Shown: positions 16,094-24,432, numbered from the stretch's first letter. The stretch: 64,000 nt of DNA from Micromonospora sp. WMMD1102 (GCF_029626265.1 NZ_JARUBN010000001.1:4653001-4717000), one strand, 5' to 3'. The notes: a model not told the origin generated them from the letters alone. Made by a program: numbers and translations.

Positions 16094-17055
16094 AGTTCCT
16101 CCTCCAGCAACCGGTCCCAGTCGGTCAGGAACCGGTCCAGGCCGTACCGGGCCTGCGCGACCTCGCGGGCCCGCCCGCCGAGCCGGCGGGCGCTGTCGGG
16201 CTCCCGCACGAGTTGCCGGGTGGCCGCCAGCAGGGTGTCGAGCCGGGTGGAGAGCACACCCGCGTCCGGCGGCACCGCCTCGACCGCCTCGGTGGCCCCG
16301 AGCACCACCACCGGCATGCCCATCGCCATCGCCTCGACCAGGCTCAGCCCCAGCGACGTCCACCGGCACAGGTGCAGGTACGCCCGCCGCCGGGCGATCT
16401 CGGCCTGCATCCGCCCCTGCGGCAGGTCGTCGTAGACGGCCAGCCGGTCGGCGGGCAGTCCGAGCCGGTCGGGCAGCCCGGCCACCCCCATGCCGAAGAC
16501 GTCCAGCGGGGCGATCTCGGCGAACTGCGGCAGCAGGTCGGTGCCGGTGACCCGCCAGCGGCGTACCGGCTCGTTGACCACCACCGCCAGCCGGTCGAGT
16601 TCGCCGGTGTAGCTGGCGGTCGGTGCCACGATGCCGTGCTCGACGACTGTGGTCCGGGTGCCGCCGGTGTCCCAGTACAGCCCGTTGAAGTGCGTGACGT
16701 GCGCGATCAGCAGGTCGTCCCGGTCGGCCAGCGGGTGCCGGCTGTTCGGCACGTCGCCCTGCTTCGGGGTGTTGTGCTCGACGAAGACCGCCGGCAGGTC
16801 CCGGCCGACCCGCCGGCCGGTCCACTCGGCGACCAGGTCGATCTCCTCGGGCCGTTGCAGGATCACCAGGTCGACGTCGGCGCCGGCCAACTCCTCCGGG
16901 GTCACCTCGTCGACCGTGTCCGGCCACTGGTAGGTGCGCGCCCGGCCCAGCCCGTACGGGCCACGGTCCGGGGTCACCGGGACGAGGTAGCGGTGCTTGC
17001 CGTGCACGAAGGCGGTGGTCCAGGAGCCGTGCACGTGCCAGAGCAGGATGTTCAC
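16078..17055 (-). CDS. Glycosyltransferase (GT-B, family 1/4-like)
   Basis: The protein has 325 residues starting at GTG 17055, preceded by a strong GGAGGAGG ribosome site. It begins MNILLWHVHGSWTTAFVHGKHRYLVP, contains FVEHNTPKQGDVPNSRHPLADRDDLLIAHVTHF, and has a C-terminal donor-binding region AYLHLCRWTSLGLSLVEAMAMGMPVVVLGATEAVEAVP. This class is common in actinobacterial sugar clusters, often next to GmhA/HldE homologues, and is not biochemically defined as far as I know. GTG overlaps the stop of the fused HAD-GT9 gene (GTGA). Donor and acceptor are unknown. Confidence 0.8.
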   Translation of the reverse strand: MNILLWHVHGSWTTAFVHGKHRYLVPVTPDRGPYGLGRARTYQWPDTVDEVTPEELAGADVDLVILQRPEEIDLVAEWTGRRVGRDLPAVFVEHNTPKQGDVPNSRHPLADRDDLLIAHVTHFNGLYWDTGGTRTTVVEHGIVAPTASYTGELDRLAVVVNEPVRRWRVTGTDLLPQFAEIAPLDVFGMGVAGLPDRLGLPADRLAVYDDLPQGRMQAEIARRRAYLHLCRWTSLGLSLVEAMAMGMPVVVLGATEAVEAVPPDAGVLSTRLDTLLAATRQLVREPDSARRLGGRAREVAQARYGLDRFLTDWDRLLEEELCASR

Positions 17056-18938
17056 CGCCGCACCTCCTCCGCCCCGGCCAGCGCCGCCGCCACCGGTCGC
17101 ACCGGTCCGGCAAACGGTCCCGCCGGTTCCGGAGCCGTTTGCGAAGCCGGCTCCGAGGCCGTTCGCGTGGCCGGCTCCGGGGTCGTTCGCGGGGCCGGCT
17201 CCGGGGTCGTTCCCGTGGCCGGCTCCGGGGTCGTTCCCGTGGCCGGCTCCGGGGTCGTTGCCGGCGGCACCGTGCGGGTGCCGAGCAGGCGGACCGCGTC
17301 GACCACCTCCTGCGGGTCGATGCCGGACAGGCACGGGTGCCCGGGTACCGGACAGGCGGTGGCCCGGGTGTGCCGGCAGCCGGCGACGGCGGCGCCGAGG
17401 CGTACCGCCGGCACCCGGAACGGCCCCCACTGTCCGAACGGGACGGTCGGGGCGAAGAGGCTCACCACCGGTACGCCGAGTGCGGCGGCCAGGTGCGCCG
17501 GGCCGGTGTTGCCGACGACCAGGCAGTCCGCCCGGGCGATGATCATGGCGAGCCGGGTCAACGAGGTCTGCCCGCCGAGGTCGATCCCGGTACGCCCGGC
17601 GACCCGGGCGGTGAGCGTCCGCTCCCCGGGGCCGCCGGTCACCACCACCCGGTGCCCGGCACCGGTCAGCGCCGCCACGATCTCGGCACAGAGTTCGGGC
17701 GGGCAGGCCCGGGCCGGCACCGACGAGCCGGGATGCAGCACCACGTACCCCCGATCGGGCAGGTCGCCGCCGCCAGCTGCGGTACCCGTCCCGGGGCGCA
17801 GCCGCAGCACCGGCTCGTCCTCCGGCGGCAGCACGAAGCCGGCCGCCGCCGCCAGCGACAGCGCCCGCTCCGTCTCGGGTATCCCCGCCGGTACCCGGTG
17901 CCGCACGTCGAGCAGCGAGCCCGGGTAGTCCGGGCTGATCGCCGAGATCCGACCCACCCCGGCCATCCGGAGCACCAGGGCGAGCGGCAGCGCGGACTGG
18001 TGGAACGAGGTGAACAGCACCGCCTCCTCGGCACCGGTGGCGGCAAGCCGGGCGGTCAGCCGGTCGATCCCGGCCCGGTCGACCGGCTCGGGTTCCGGGT
18101 CGATCCAGGGCAGCCGGCACTCGACCAGCTCGTCGACCCCGGGCAGCAGTTCGGCGGCGGCCCGGCCACGCGGCCCGCAAAGCAGCACCACCCGGTCGGC
18201 GCCGGCCGCGACCGCCCGGATCGCCGGGCCGGTCACCAGCACGTCGCCGGCCGAGTCCGGCCGGGCCACCAGTACGCACCGGGGACGCCGTCGGGGCCGG
18301 TCCGGAGCCGGTCCGCCGCCGGTGGCGCGGTGCCGGCGCAGGATCAGGTCGACCGCGCCGCCCAGGTCACCGGCGACCGCCGGGGCGGCGGCCACCTCCT
18401 CCGGCCGGGTCGCCGGGGTGGGCACCAGTACCGCACCGGCTCCGGCCGCGCCGGCCGCGGTCATGTCCGCCCCGATGTCGCCGACGAGTACGCAGCGGGT
18501 CGGCTCGGTGCCGAGTGCGCGGGCGGCCGCCAGGACCATGCCGGGCGCGGGCTTGCGGCAGCGGCAGCCCTGCGCGCCGGGGGCCGGTTCGGCGTGCGGG
18601 CAGACCTGCCAGGTGTCGAACGGCCCCAGAAGCTCGTCGACCCGGGCGTTGACCCGGGCCAGATCGGCGGAACTGAACCGGCCGCGGGCCACCCCGGACT
18701 GGTTCGTCACCACCCCCAACCGCAGCCCCGCCGCGCGGAGCCGGTCGAGCGCCTCCCGGACCCCCGGCATCGGCCGGACCAGCCTCGGATCCCCGTTGTA
18801 CGGCACGTCGTACACCAGGGTGCCGTCCCGGTCGAAAAGCACCGCGTCGAAGAGCCCGGTCCTGACCCACGCCCCGGCCGGGCCACCGTGCGGTGCCCCT
18901 GACCTGCACTGATGCGGGTCGACCCGGTCGTTGCGCAC
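17052..18938 (-). CDS. Fusion: GmhB-type HAD phosphatase + GT9 glycosyltransferase
   Basis: From GTG 18938 the protein has 628 residues; the start is uncertain because in-frame codons continue upstream. Residues ~30-200 form a HAD-IIIA phosphatase: LFDRDGTLVYDVPYNGDP (nucleophile Asp), VVTNQSGVARG, the CPHAEPAPGAQGCRCRKPAPGM zinc-type loop of GmhB, and VGDIGADM. Residues ~225-555 are a GT9: RPDSAGDVLVTGPAIRAV, LHPGSSVPARACPPELCAEI and CLVVGNTGPAHLAAALGVPVVSLFAP. The tail (~558-628) is repetitive (TTPEPATG units). The phosphatase would remove the 7-phosphate from heptose-1,7-bisphosphate, between the two HldE reactions. It is the first gene of the operon. Confidence 0.85.
   Translation of the reverse strand: MRNDRVDPHQCRSGAPHGGPAGAWVRTGLFDAVLFDRDGTLVYDVPYNGDPRLVRPMPGVREALDRLRAAGLRLGVVTNQSGVARGRFSSADLARVNARVDELLGPFDTWQVCPHAEPAPGAQGCRCRKPAPGMVLAAARALGTEPTRCVLVGDIGADMTAAGAAGAGAVLVPTPATRPEEVAAAPAVAGDLGGAVDLILRRHRATGGGPAPDRPRRRPRCVLVARPDSAGDVLVTGPAIRAVAAGADRVVLLCGPRGRAAAELLPGVDELVECRLPWIDPEPEPVDRAGIDRLTARLAATGAEEAVLFTSFHQSALPLALVLRMAGVGRISAISPDYPGSLLDVRHRVPAGIPETERALSLAAAAGFVLPPEDEPVLRLRPGTGTAAGGGDLPDRGYVVLHPGSSVPARACPPELCAEIVAALTGAGHRVVVTGGPGERTLTARVAGRTGIDLGGQTSLTRLAMIIARADCLVVGNTGPAHLAAALGVPVVSLFAPTVPFGQWGPFRVPAVRLGAAVAGCRHTRATACPVPGHPCLSGIDPQEVVDAVRLLGTRTVPPATTPEPATGTTPEPATGTTPEPAPRTTPEPATRTASEPASQTAPEPAGPFAGPVRPVAAALAGAEEVRR
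17145..17264 (-). repeat. 24-bp tandem repeat, five copies, in HAD-GT9 tail
   Basis: Five consecutive 24-bp units start at 17145, 17169, 17193, 17217 and 17241. The middle ones are nearly identical (core GGCCGGCTCCGGGGTCGTTC). They encode TTPEPATG-like octapeptides in the C-terminal tail, stay in frame and lie outside the GT9 fold. Confidence 0.9.
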
Positions 18939-19254
18939 GGCGGCGGGTTCCCGGGAGCAGTAGGAGTAAACATCAGCTCCGCCGGCCGGACGGGCACGCC
19001 GGATCCCTCCGGCGTCCCCCCGTCCGACCGGCGGTCCGCTGGCGTTCGTCGTCGCCACCGCGCATACCCCGGGCGGGTCGCCGCTATCCAGCGCCGAACC
19101 GTTACCCAGTCGCCGGCGCCGGCTTATTCGGCCACCGGCAGGGCGTCGGCCGAGGTACGGGTCGGTTTACCCCCTCCGGCCCGTGTTGTGGCCCGCGCGC
19201 TGCGTCAAGTTAGGCTTTGCCCCTGACCGCTGTCGGCCAACCGAGGATGCCCCG
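18939..19254. promoter_or_regulatory. 316-bp divergent intergenic region
   Basis: It separates the heptose operon (minus) from the polyprenol-phosphate-mannose synthase (plus) and must hold both promoters. A less GC-rich patch (GGAGTAAACATCAG, 18965-18978) and GTTAGGCTTT near 19209 are the only AT-rich spots and are the likely promoter sites. No supported small gene or hairpin was seen. Confidence 0.35.
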
Positions 19255-20595
19255 ATGATCGAACCCGTACAGCTGCCCTCTCCCTGGCGGGACGTTCGCC
19301 TGACCGTCGTCGTGCCCACCTACAACGAGGCGGGGAACCTTCCGGCGCTGGTCGAGCGGTTGCTCGCGCTGCCGCTGCCCGGGCTGCGGATCCTGGTCGC
19401 CGACGACAACTCCCCGGACGGCACCGGCGAGGTGGCCGACAAGCTCGCCATCGAGCACCCGGAGCGGATCCAGGTGGTGCACCGGGCGGGCAAGGAGGGG
19501 CTCGGACGGGCGTACGTCGACGGGATGAGCCGGGCGCTGGAGGCCGGTGCGGAGTACGTGGCGCAGATGGACGCGGACCTGTCCCACCCGCCGGAGGCAT
19601 TGCCCGGGATGCTCGGTTCGCTGCTGTCCACCCAGGCCGGTGTGGTGATCGGCTCCCGGTACGTCCCCGGCGGGCAGCTCGACGAGGCATGGCCGCTCTA
19701 TCGCCGGGCGCTCAGCGGCTGGGCCAACTTCTACGTGCACACCCTGCTCCAGGTGCGGATCCGGGACCTCACCGCCGGCTTCAAGATCTGGCGGGCGGAC
19801 GCACTGCGCGACATCGGCCTGCACCGGGTGCAGTCCAACGGGTACAGCTTCCAGGTCGAGATGCACTATCTGGCGACCAAGCTCGGCCACACCATCCTGG
19901 AGGTGCCGATCCGGTTCCAGGAGCGCCTGGACGGCGAGTCGAAGATGACCACCGCGACCAAGATCGAAAGCGCGCTGATGCCGTTCAAGCTGCGCGGCCG
20001 GCACCGTAACATCGCCCGGTCCACCGAGATCCCCGCTCCGGACGAGGCCCCGGCCTCCGCCGAACTCCCGGCACCGCCGGAGCCCTCCCGCGCACCGCAG
20101 TCCATCGAGCCGACCGAGCCGGCCGGGGTGACCGAGCCGGCCGAGCCGACCGAGCCGGCCGGGGTGACCGAGCCGGCCGAGCCGGTCGGGACGACCGAGC
20201 CGACCAAGGCGGTCGAGACGACCGAGCCGACCAAGGCGGTCGAGACGACCGAGCCGACCAAGGCGGTCGAGACGACCGAGCCGGCCAAGGCGGTCGAGAC
20301 GACCGAGCCGGCCAAGGCGGTCGAGACGACCGAGCCGGCCGGGGTGACCGAGCCGGCCAAGGCGGTCGGGGCGACGGAGCCGGGCGCGGTCACCGAGCTG
20401 GTCACGGCCGTCGAACCGGCCACGACCGGCACGACCACGGAAGTGGTGGAGCCGGTCGAGCCGTCGGAGCCGGTCAAGATCGTGGAGCGGGCCGGGGCGA
20501 CCGGAGCCACCCGCGCCGGAAAGGCGACCGGCGCGGCGACGCCGGCCAAGCGCAAGCGGCGCGGGACAAGCGCAAGCGGCGCGGGCCAGGCGTGA
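19255..20595 (+). CDS. Polyprenol monophosphomannose synthase (GT2) with long repeat tail
   Basis: The protein has 446 residues. The catalytic part (~1-255) is a GT-A enzyme: VVVPTYNEAGNLPALVERLL, VADDNSPDGTGEVAD, QMDADLSHPPEAL (DXD), VIGSRYVPGG, DLTAGFKIW and FQVEMHYLATKLGHTILEVPIRFQER. This is the pattern of dolichol/polyprenol-phosphate mannose synthases, which make the lipid-linked mannose donor for cell-envelope glycans. No membrane domain follows; instead a ~190-residue T/E/P/A/K tail contains five 9-residue tandem repeats (TEPTKAVET) and ends in a basic KRKRRG patch. Start ATG 19255 has GAGG 8 bp upstream. The tail is extraordinary in length for the family. Confidence 0.85.
   Translation: MIEPVQLPSPWRDVRLTVVVPTYNEAGNLPALVERLLALPLPGLRILVADDNSPDGTGEVADKLAIEHPERIQVVHRAGKEGLGRAYVDGMSRALEAGAEYVAQMDADLSHPPEALPGMLGSLLSTQAGVVIGSRYVPGGQLDEAWPLYRRALSGWANFYVHTLLQVRIRDLTAGFKIWRADALRDIGLHRVQSNGYSFQVEMHYLATKLGHTILEVPIRFQERLDGESKMTTATKIESALMPFKLRGRHRNIARSTEIPAPDEAPASAELPAPPEPSRAPQSIEPTEPAGVTEPAEPTEPAGVTEPAEPVGTTEPTKAVETTEPTKAVETTEPTKAVETTEPAKAVETTEPAKAVETTEPAGVTEPAKAVGATEPGAVTELVTAVEPATTGTTTEVVEPVEPSEPVKIVERAGATGATRAGKATGAATPAKRKRRGTSASGAGQA
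20194..20328 (+). repeat. 27-bp tandem repeat, five copies
   Basis: Five in-frame 27-bp units (20194, 20221, 20248, 20275, 20302) encode TEPTKAVET three times and TEPAKAVET twice. The flanking DNA from 20113 to 20400 has degenerate related units (TEPAGV, TEPAEP). Near identity at the DNA level implies recent expansion. Confidence 0.95.
20547..20586 (+). repeat. 20-bp tandem duplication at the 3' end of the mannosyltransferase gene
   Basis: Copies 20547-20566 and 20567-20586 match at 19 of 20 bases. The unit is not a multiple of three, so the second copy is read in another frame and changes the C-terminus. Confidence 0.85.
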
Positions 20596-20623
20596 ACCAC
20601 GGCGTGCGCCGGGGCGTACCCGT

Positions 20624-22225
20624 TCAGGCGTAGACGGCGCGTTGTGCCCGGCCGACCAGGGCGGCGTAGGCCCGGCCGGTCACGGCACGGTCCCGGGCCA
20701 GCGCCGCCCGTGCGGCGTTCGCCCCGGGGCCGCCGTGCACACCGGCGCCGGGGTGCGCGGAGGCGCCGGCCAGGAACAGCCGGTCGACCGGGGTGTCCGC
20801 CCGGCCGAGGCCGGGCACCGGGCGCAGGAAGAGCTGCTGGTACGCGGCAGAGGTGCCGCCGCCCACCGCGCCGCCGACCAGGCTCGGGTTCCCCGCCGAC
20901 AGTTCGGCCGGCCCGGCGACGTGCCGGGCCCGGACCAGCGCGCCGAAGCCCGGGGCGGCCCGTTCCAGCACCGCCTCGATCCGCTCGACGTGCGCCGCGA
21001 CCTCCTCGGCCCGCCAGTCCCGCCGGAACGGCAGGTGGGTGTAGGCCCAGAACGACTCGGTGCCCGCCGGTGAGCGGCCCGGGTCCGCCACCGTCATCTG
21101 TCCGGCCAGCACGAACGGGTCGGCCGGCAGCTCGCCCCGGTGCAGCTCGGCCGCGTACCGCCGCAGGTCGGCGAGGTCGCCGCCGAGGTGCACGGTGCCG
21201 GCGCCGGCCACCGCCGGATCCCGCCACGGGACCGGCCCGGCCAGCGCCCAGTCCACTTTGACCGTCGAGCCGTCCCAGCGGAAGTGGGCCAGGTCCGCCA
21301 CCAGCCGGGGCGGCAGCCGATCGGCGCCGACCAGGTCGAGAAAGAGCGAGGGCGCCGGCACGTCGGCCAGCACCGCCCGACGGGCCCGCCACAGCAGGCC
21401 GTCGGCCGAGCGCACCCCCACGGCCCGGTTCCGGGCCACCAGGACCCGGTCGACCGGGGTACCGGTGCGCAGCCGGCCGCCCCGCTCGCGCAGCCGGGCC
21501 AGCAGCGCGTCGGTGATCCGCTGCGCCCCGCCGACCGGTACCGGCCAGCCCACCTGCTGGCCCAGCATGGCGAGCAGCCAGCCGTAGACGCCGGAACCCG
21601 GCTCGTCCGGGGCGAGGTCGGTGTGCAGGGCACAGCCGGTGAGCAGGGCCGGGCCGCCCGAGCCGGTGAAGAGTTCCGCCCCGAGCCGGGAACTCGGCAG
21701 CACCAGCCGGCGGGCCAGCCGCAGCAGCCCGGCGGTACGCAGCCGGCGGGCGAGCGCCAGTCCGCCGCGTACCGGCGGGAACGGGCTGAAGAGCGCGTCG
21801 AGCAGCGGCGCCGAGATCTGCCGCCACTGGGCGTACGCGTCGAGCCACCGCTGCCCGTCCCCGGCGCCGAACCGCGCCACAGAGGCGGCGGTGACCTCGG
21901 GGTCGCGGTTGAGCAGCACGGCGCCGCCGTCCGCGAACAGGTGCGCCAGCACGTCCGGCGCGTGCCGCCAGGCGAGCCCGTAGCCGTCGAGCCGGAGCCG
22001 GCGCAGCACCGGCGAGGCGTGGCCGAGCGGGTAGAACGCGCTGTAGAGGTCGCTGAGATAGCCGGGGGCGGTCACCTCGGCCGACCGGACCGCCCCGCCC
22101 GGTGCGCCGGTCGCCTCCAGCACCAGCACGTCCCAACCGGCGTCCGCGAGCAGGTTCGCCGCGACCAGGCCGTTGTGCCCGGCCCCGACGACGACCGCGT
22201 CGGCGGTCTCCCCCAGCGCCGTCAC
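20624..22225 (-). CDS. NAD(P)/FAD-dependent oxidoreductase, phytoene-desaturase-like
   Basis: The protein has 533 residues. The N-terminal dinucleotide-binding motif is AVVVGAGHNGLVAANLLADAGWDVLVLEA with PGGAVRSAE (GG-doublet). A substrate region with GWPVPVGGAQRITDALLARLRERGG follows, and the C-terminal FAD signature is DTPVDRLFLAGASAHPGAGVHGGPGANAARAAL. This is the CrtI/COG1233 family. No carotenoid genes (crtB/crtE) are nearby, so the substrate is not known. GTG 22225 is the first codon of the frame before the nucleotide-binding strand. It is convergent with the mannosyltransferase, with only 28 bp between. Confidence 0.82.
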   Translation of the reverse strand: MTALGETADAVVVGAGHNGLVAANLLADAGWDVLVLEATGAPGGAVRSAEVTAPGYLSDLYSAFYPLGHASPVLRRLRLDGYGLAWRHAPDVLAHLFADGGAVLLNRDPEVTAASVARFGAGDGQRWLDAYAQWRQISAPLLDALFSPFPPVRGGLALARRLRTAGLLRLARRLVLPSSRLGAELFTGSGGPALLTGCALHTDLAPDEPGSGVYGWLLAMLGQQVGWPVPVGGAQRITDALLARLRERGGRLRTGTPVDRVLVARNRAVGVRSADGLLWRARRAVLADVPAPSLFLDLVGADRLPPRLVADLAHFRWDGSTVKVDWALAGPVPWRDPAVAGAGTVHLGGDLADLRRYAAELHRGELPADPFVLAGQMTVADPGRSPAGTESFWAYTHLPFRRDWRAEEVAAHVERIEAVLERAAPGFGALVRARHVAGPAELSAGNPSLVGGAVGGGTSAAYQQLFLRPVPGLGRADTPVDRLFLAGASAHPGAGVHGGPGANAARAALARDRAVTGRAYAALVGRAQRAVYA

Positions 22226-22260
22226 CCGAGCACCCTATCCCGGTCCGCCCGGCCGCGGGT

Positions 22261-22314
22261 GCAAGGAAGGGCCCCCGCTACAACAGAAAACGATAAGCGG
22301 GGGCCCTTCCTTGC
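22261..22314. repeat. Perfect 19-bp-stem hairpin, dispersed-repeat type
   Basis: GCAAGGAAGGGCCCCCGCT (22261-22279) is exactly complementary to 22296-22314 around a 16-nt A-rich loop. I recall very similar AAGGAAGGGCCCC...GGGGCCCTTCCTT palindromes occurring in many copies in Micromonospora intergenic regions. It lies between two divergently oriented genes, where a terminator is not needed, which argues for a dispersed palindromic element. Confidence 0.75.
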
Positions 22315-22377
22315 AAGGGCTGCGGACGGTCTTACCGGGATAGTTTGGAGCGCTCGGACCGGGGCAAACTGCCCGCC

Positions 22378-23817
22378 ATGTACCAGGTGCAGCAACTCAT
22401 CGGCGGGGTGTGGGACGGCAGCGGCGACGCGGGCTGGCTGACCGTGGTCGATCCGGCGGACGGTACCCCGGTCAGCAGGGTCCCGGTGGCCACCGACGCC
22501 GAGGTCGAGTCGGCCGTCAAGGCGGCCAGGGCGGTGGCCCCCGGCTGGGCGCGAATGGCACCCGCCGAGCGGGCCGAGGCGCTGCGCCGGGCCGCCGACA
22601 CGATCGAGGCGAACGCCGACCGGCTCGCCGAGGCGGAGACCGCCGAGATGGGCCGACCGCTGGCCGCCGCCCGCAGTGGTATCCAGGCAGGTGTCTCGAC
22701 GCTGCGCCAGTACGCCGAACTCGCTCCGGTCCGGGGCGGCCGCAGCCTGGCCGGTGGCGCGGACGCGATCGACCTGATGGTGCCCCAGCCGCGTGGCGTC
22801 GTCGCCGCCATCACCCCGTGGAACGACCCGGTCTCGGTCTCCTGCGGCCTGCTCGGCGCGGCCCTGGCCACCGGGAACACCGTGGTCTACAAGCCGAGCG
22901 AGCGGAGTACGGCCAGCGGCTGGCTGCTCGCCCGGCTGCTCGACGAGCACCTGCCGGCCGGCGTGCTGTCGATGCTGACCGGTGACGCCCCGGTCGGTGC
23001 GACGCTGGCCGGGCAGGAGATCGACGTGGTCGCGCACGTCGGCTCGACCGCCACCGGCCGGTCGATCGCCGCCGCCTGCGCCCGCTCCGGCGCCAAGGCG
23101 CTGCTGGAGAACGGCGGCAGCGACCCGCTGATCGTCGACGCCGACGTGGACCCGCGCTGGGCTGCCGAACAGGCTGCCATCGGCGCCTTCGCAAACGCCG
23201 GCCAGCTCTGCGTCTCGGTGGAGCGGATCTACGTACTCCGGCCGGTGGCGTCCAGGTTCCTCGCCGGTCTGGTCGAGCGGGCCGAGGCGCTGCGTCTGGG
23301 GCCGGGTCGGGACCCGCTCAGCGAGGTCGGGCCGCTTGTCGACCGGCGGCAGCGCGACCACGTGCACGGGCAGGTCGGCGCGGCGGTCGCGGCCGGGGCG
23401 AGCCTGCTCACCGGGGGCAGCGTCCCGGACGGACCCGGTTCCTTCTATCCGCCGACGGTGCTCGCCGAGTGCACCGACGAGATGGCGGTGATGTGGGAGG
23501 AGACCTTCGGCCCGGTGGCGCCGGTGATGGTGGTCGACTCGTTCGACGAGGCGCTGTCCAGGGCGTCGCACTCGCCGTACGGGCTGGCGGCGACGGTACT
23601 CACCGGGTCGATGAACCACGCCCAGCGGGCCTGGCGGGAACTGCCGGTCGGGACGGTCAAGATCAATGCCGTCTTCGGCGGTGCCCCGGGCGGCGCCGCC
23701 GAGCCCCGGGGCGGCAGCGGTCAGGGCTTCGGGTACGGCCCGGAGCTGCTGGACGAACTCTCCGCGACGAAGGTGGTTCACATCGAGGGGCCGGGCGGCG
23801 AGGGCGGCAGGTGGTGA
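22378..23817 (+). CDS. Aldehyde dehydrogenase family protein
   Basis: The protein has 479 residues. Motifs are GVVAAITPWNDPV, TGNTVVYKPSERS, VGSTATGRSIAAACARSGAKALLENGGSDP (the catalytic general-base Glu in LLENGG) and NAGQLCVSVERIYV (nucleophile Cys, ~residue 283), then the C-terminal EETFGPVAPVMVV. All catalytic residues are present. The general-base segment reads ENGGSDP instead of the common ELGGKSP and the active-site stretch is SVERIYV, close to succinate-semialdehyde or benzaldehyde dehydrogenase subgroups. The aldehyde is unassigned. ATG 22378 is the first in-frame ATG after the hairpin region. It is transcribed alone. Confidence 0.85.
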   Translation: MYQVQQLIGGVWDGSGDAGWLTVVDPADGTPVSRVPVATDAEVESAVKAARAVAPGWARMAPAERAEALRRAADTIEANADRLAEAETAEMGRPLAAARSGIQAGVSTLRQYAELAPVRGGRSLAGGADAIDLMVPQPRGVVAAITPWNDPVSVSCGLLGAALATGNTVVYKPSERSTASGWLLARLLDEHLPAGVLSMLTGDAPVGATLAGQEIDVVAHVGSTATGRSIAAACARSGAKALLENGGSDPLIVDADVDPRWAAEQAAIGAFANAGQLCVSVERIYVLRPVASRFLAGLVERAEALRLGPGRDPLSEVGPLVDRRQRDHVHGQVGAAVAAGASLLTGGSVPDGPGSFYPPTVLAECTDEMAVMWEETFGPVAPVMVVDSFDEALSRASHSPYGLAATVLTGSMNHAQRAWRELPVGTVKINAVFGGAPGGAAEPRGGSGQGFGYGPELLDELSATKVVHIEGPGGEGGRW

Positions 23818-23906
23818 GCCCCCGCCACACCGCCCACGCCCGACCCGACGGCCGCTGACCCGACGGTCACCGACCCGACTGGTGCCGGCCCGACGGAGCT
23901 GGCAGG

Positions 23907-24332
23907 TCAGCGAGGACGGTTCCGGCCCTTGTCCCTGGTCCGGGACGCGGTGGTCTTCCGGTTGTTCGCCTTCTGGATCGCGTCGACCAGTTCGGCCTTG
24001 GTCATCCGGGACCGCCCCTTGATGTCGAGCCGCCTCGCCACCTCCGTCAGGTGCTCCTTCGGGGCGTTGGCGTCGACGCCACCCGCGGTCGGTGCCCGCC
24101 GGGCCGGCCCGCCGCCGGCCGCCTGCTGGTCGCTCGGGCCCTTGCGCCCCTTCGGCTCCCAGTGGTCGCCGACCTTCTCGAACGAGTGCTTGACGGCGGC
24201 GAAGGCGGTCCGGTGCGACCGTTGCCCCTCGCCGTACGTCTCGACCGCCGAGTCGTGGGTCTTCGCCCAGGTGTCCTGAGCCTTCTGCGGCGAGCGTCGC
24301 AGGGTACTGGGCAGAACCTCTCGTCCGGGCAT
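23907..24332 (-). CDS. ChaB-domain protein with Rho-N/SAP-like C-terminus
   Basis: The protein has 141 residues. The N-terminal ChaB fold (~1-62) has LPSTLRRSPQKAQDTWAKTHDSAVETYGEGQRSHRTAFAAVKHSFEKVGDHWEPKG. After a flexible linker, residues ~100-130 (EHLTEVARRLDIKGRSRMTKAELVDAIQKAN) form a Rho N-terminal/SAP-type helix-extended-loop-helix that can bind nucleic acid. ChaB was named as a cation-transport regulator, but its molecular role is unclear. A strong GGAGGAAG ribosome site precedes ATG 24332. It is divergent from the BrkB-type gene. Confidence 0.85.
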   Translation of the reverse strand: MPGREVLPSTLRRSPQKAQDTWAKTHDSAVETYGEGQRSHRTAFAAVKHSFEKVGDHWEPKGRKGPSDQQAAGGGPARRAPTAGGVDANAPKEHLTEVARRLDIKGRSRMTKAELVDAIQKANNRKTTASRTRDKGRNRPR

Positions 24333-24384
24333 GATCTTCCTCCTCCGCATCGTTGGCGCTCTTCCCAGGTCCCGGTTCCCCGAG

Positions 24385-24432
24385 CCGTCCAGGCTGCGGT
24401 TTCCCGGACCGTCCAGGGTCCGGTTTCCCGGG
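24385..24432. repeat. 24-bp imperfect tandem repeat upstream of chaB-like gene
   Basis: Units 24385-24408 and 24409-24432 (core CCGTCCAGG..CGGTTTCCCGG) differ at three positions, with a degenerate half-unit before them. They lie in the 253-bp divergent region 24333-24585, which otherwise shows only a pyrimidine-rich CAGCCC-type stretch. Confidence 0.7.
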
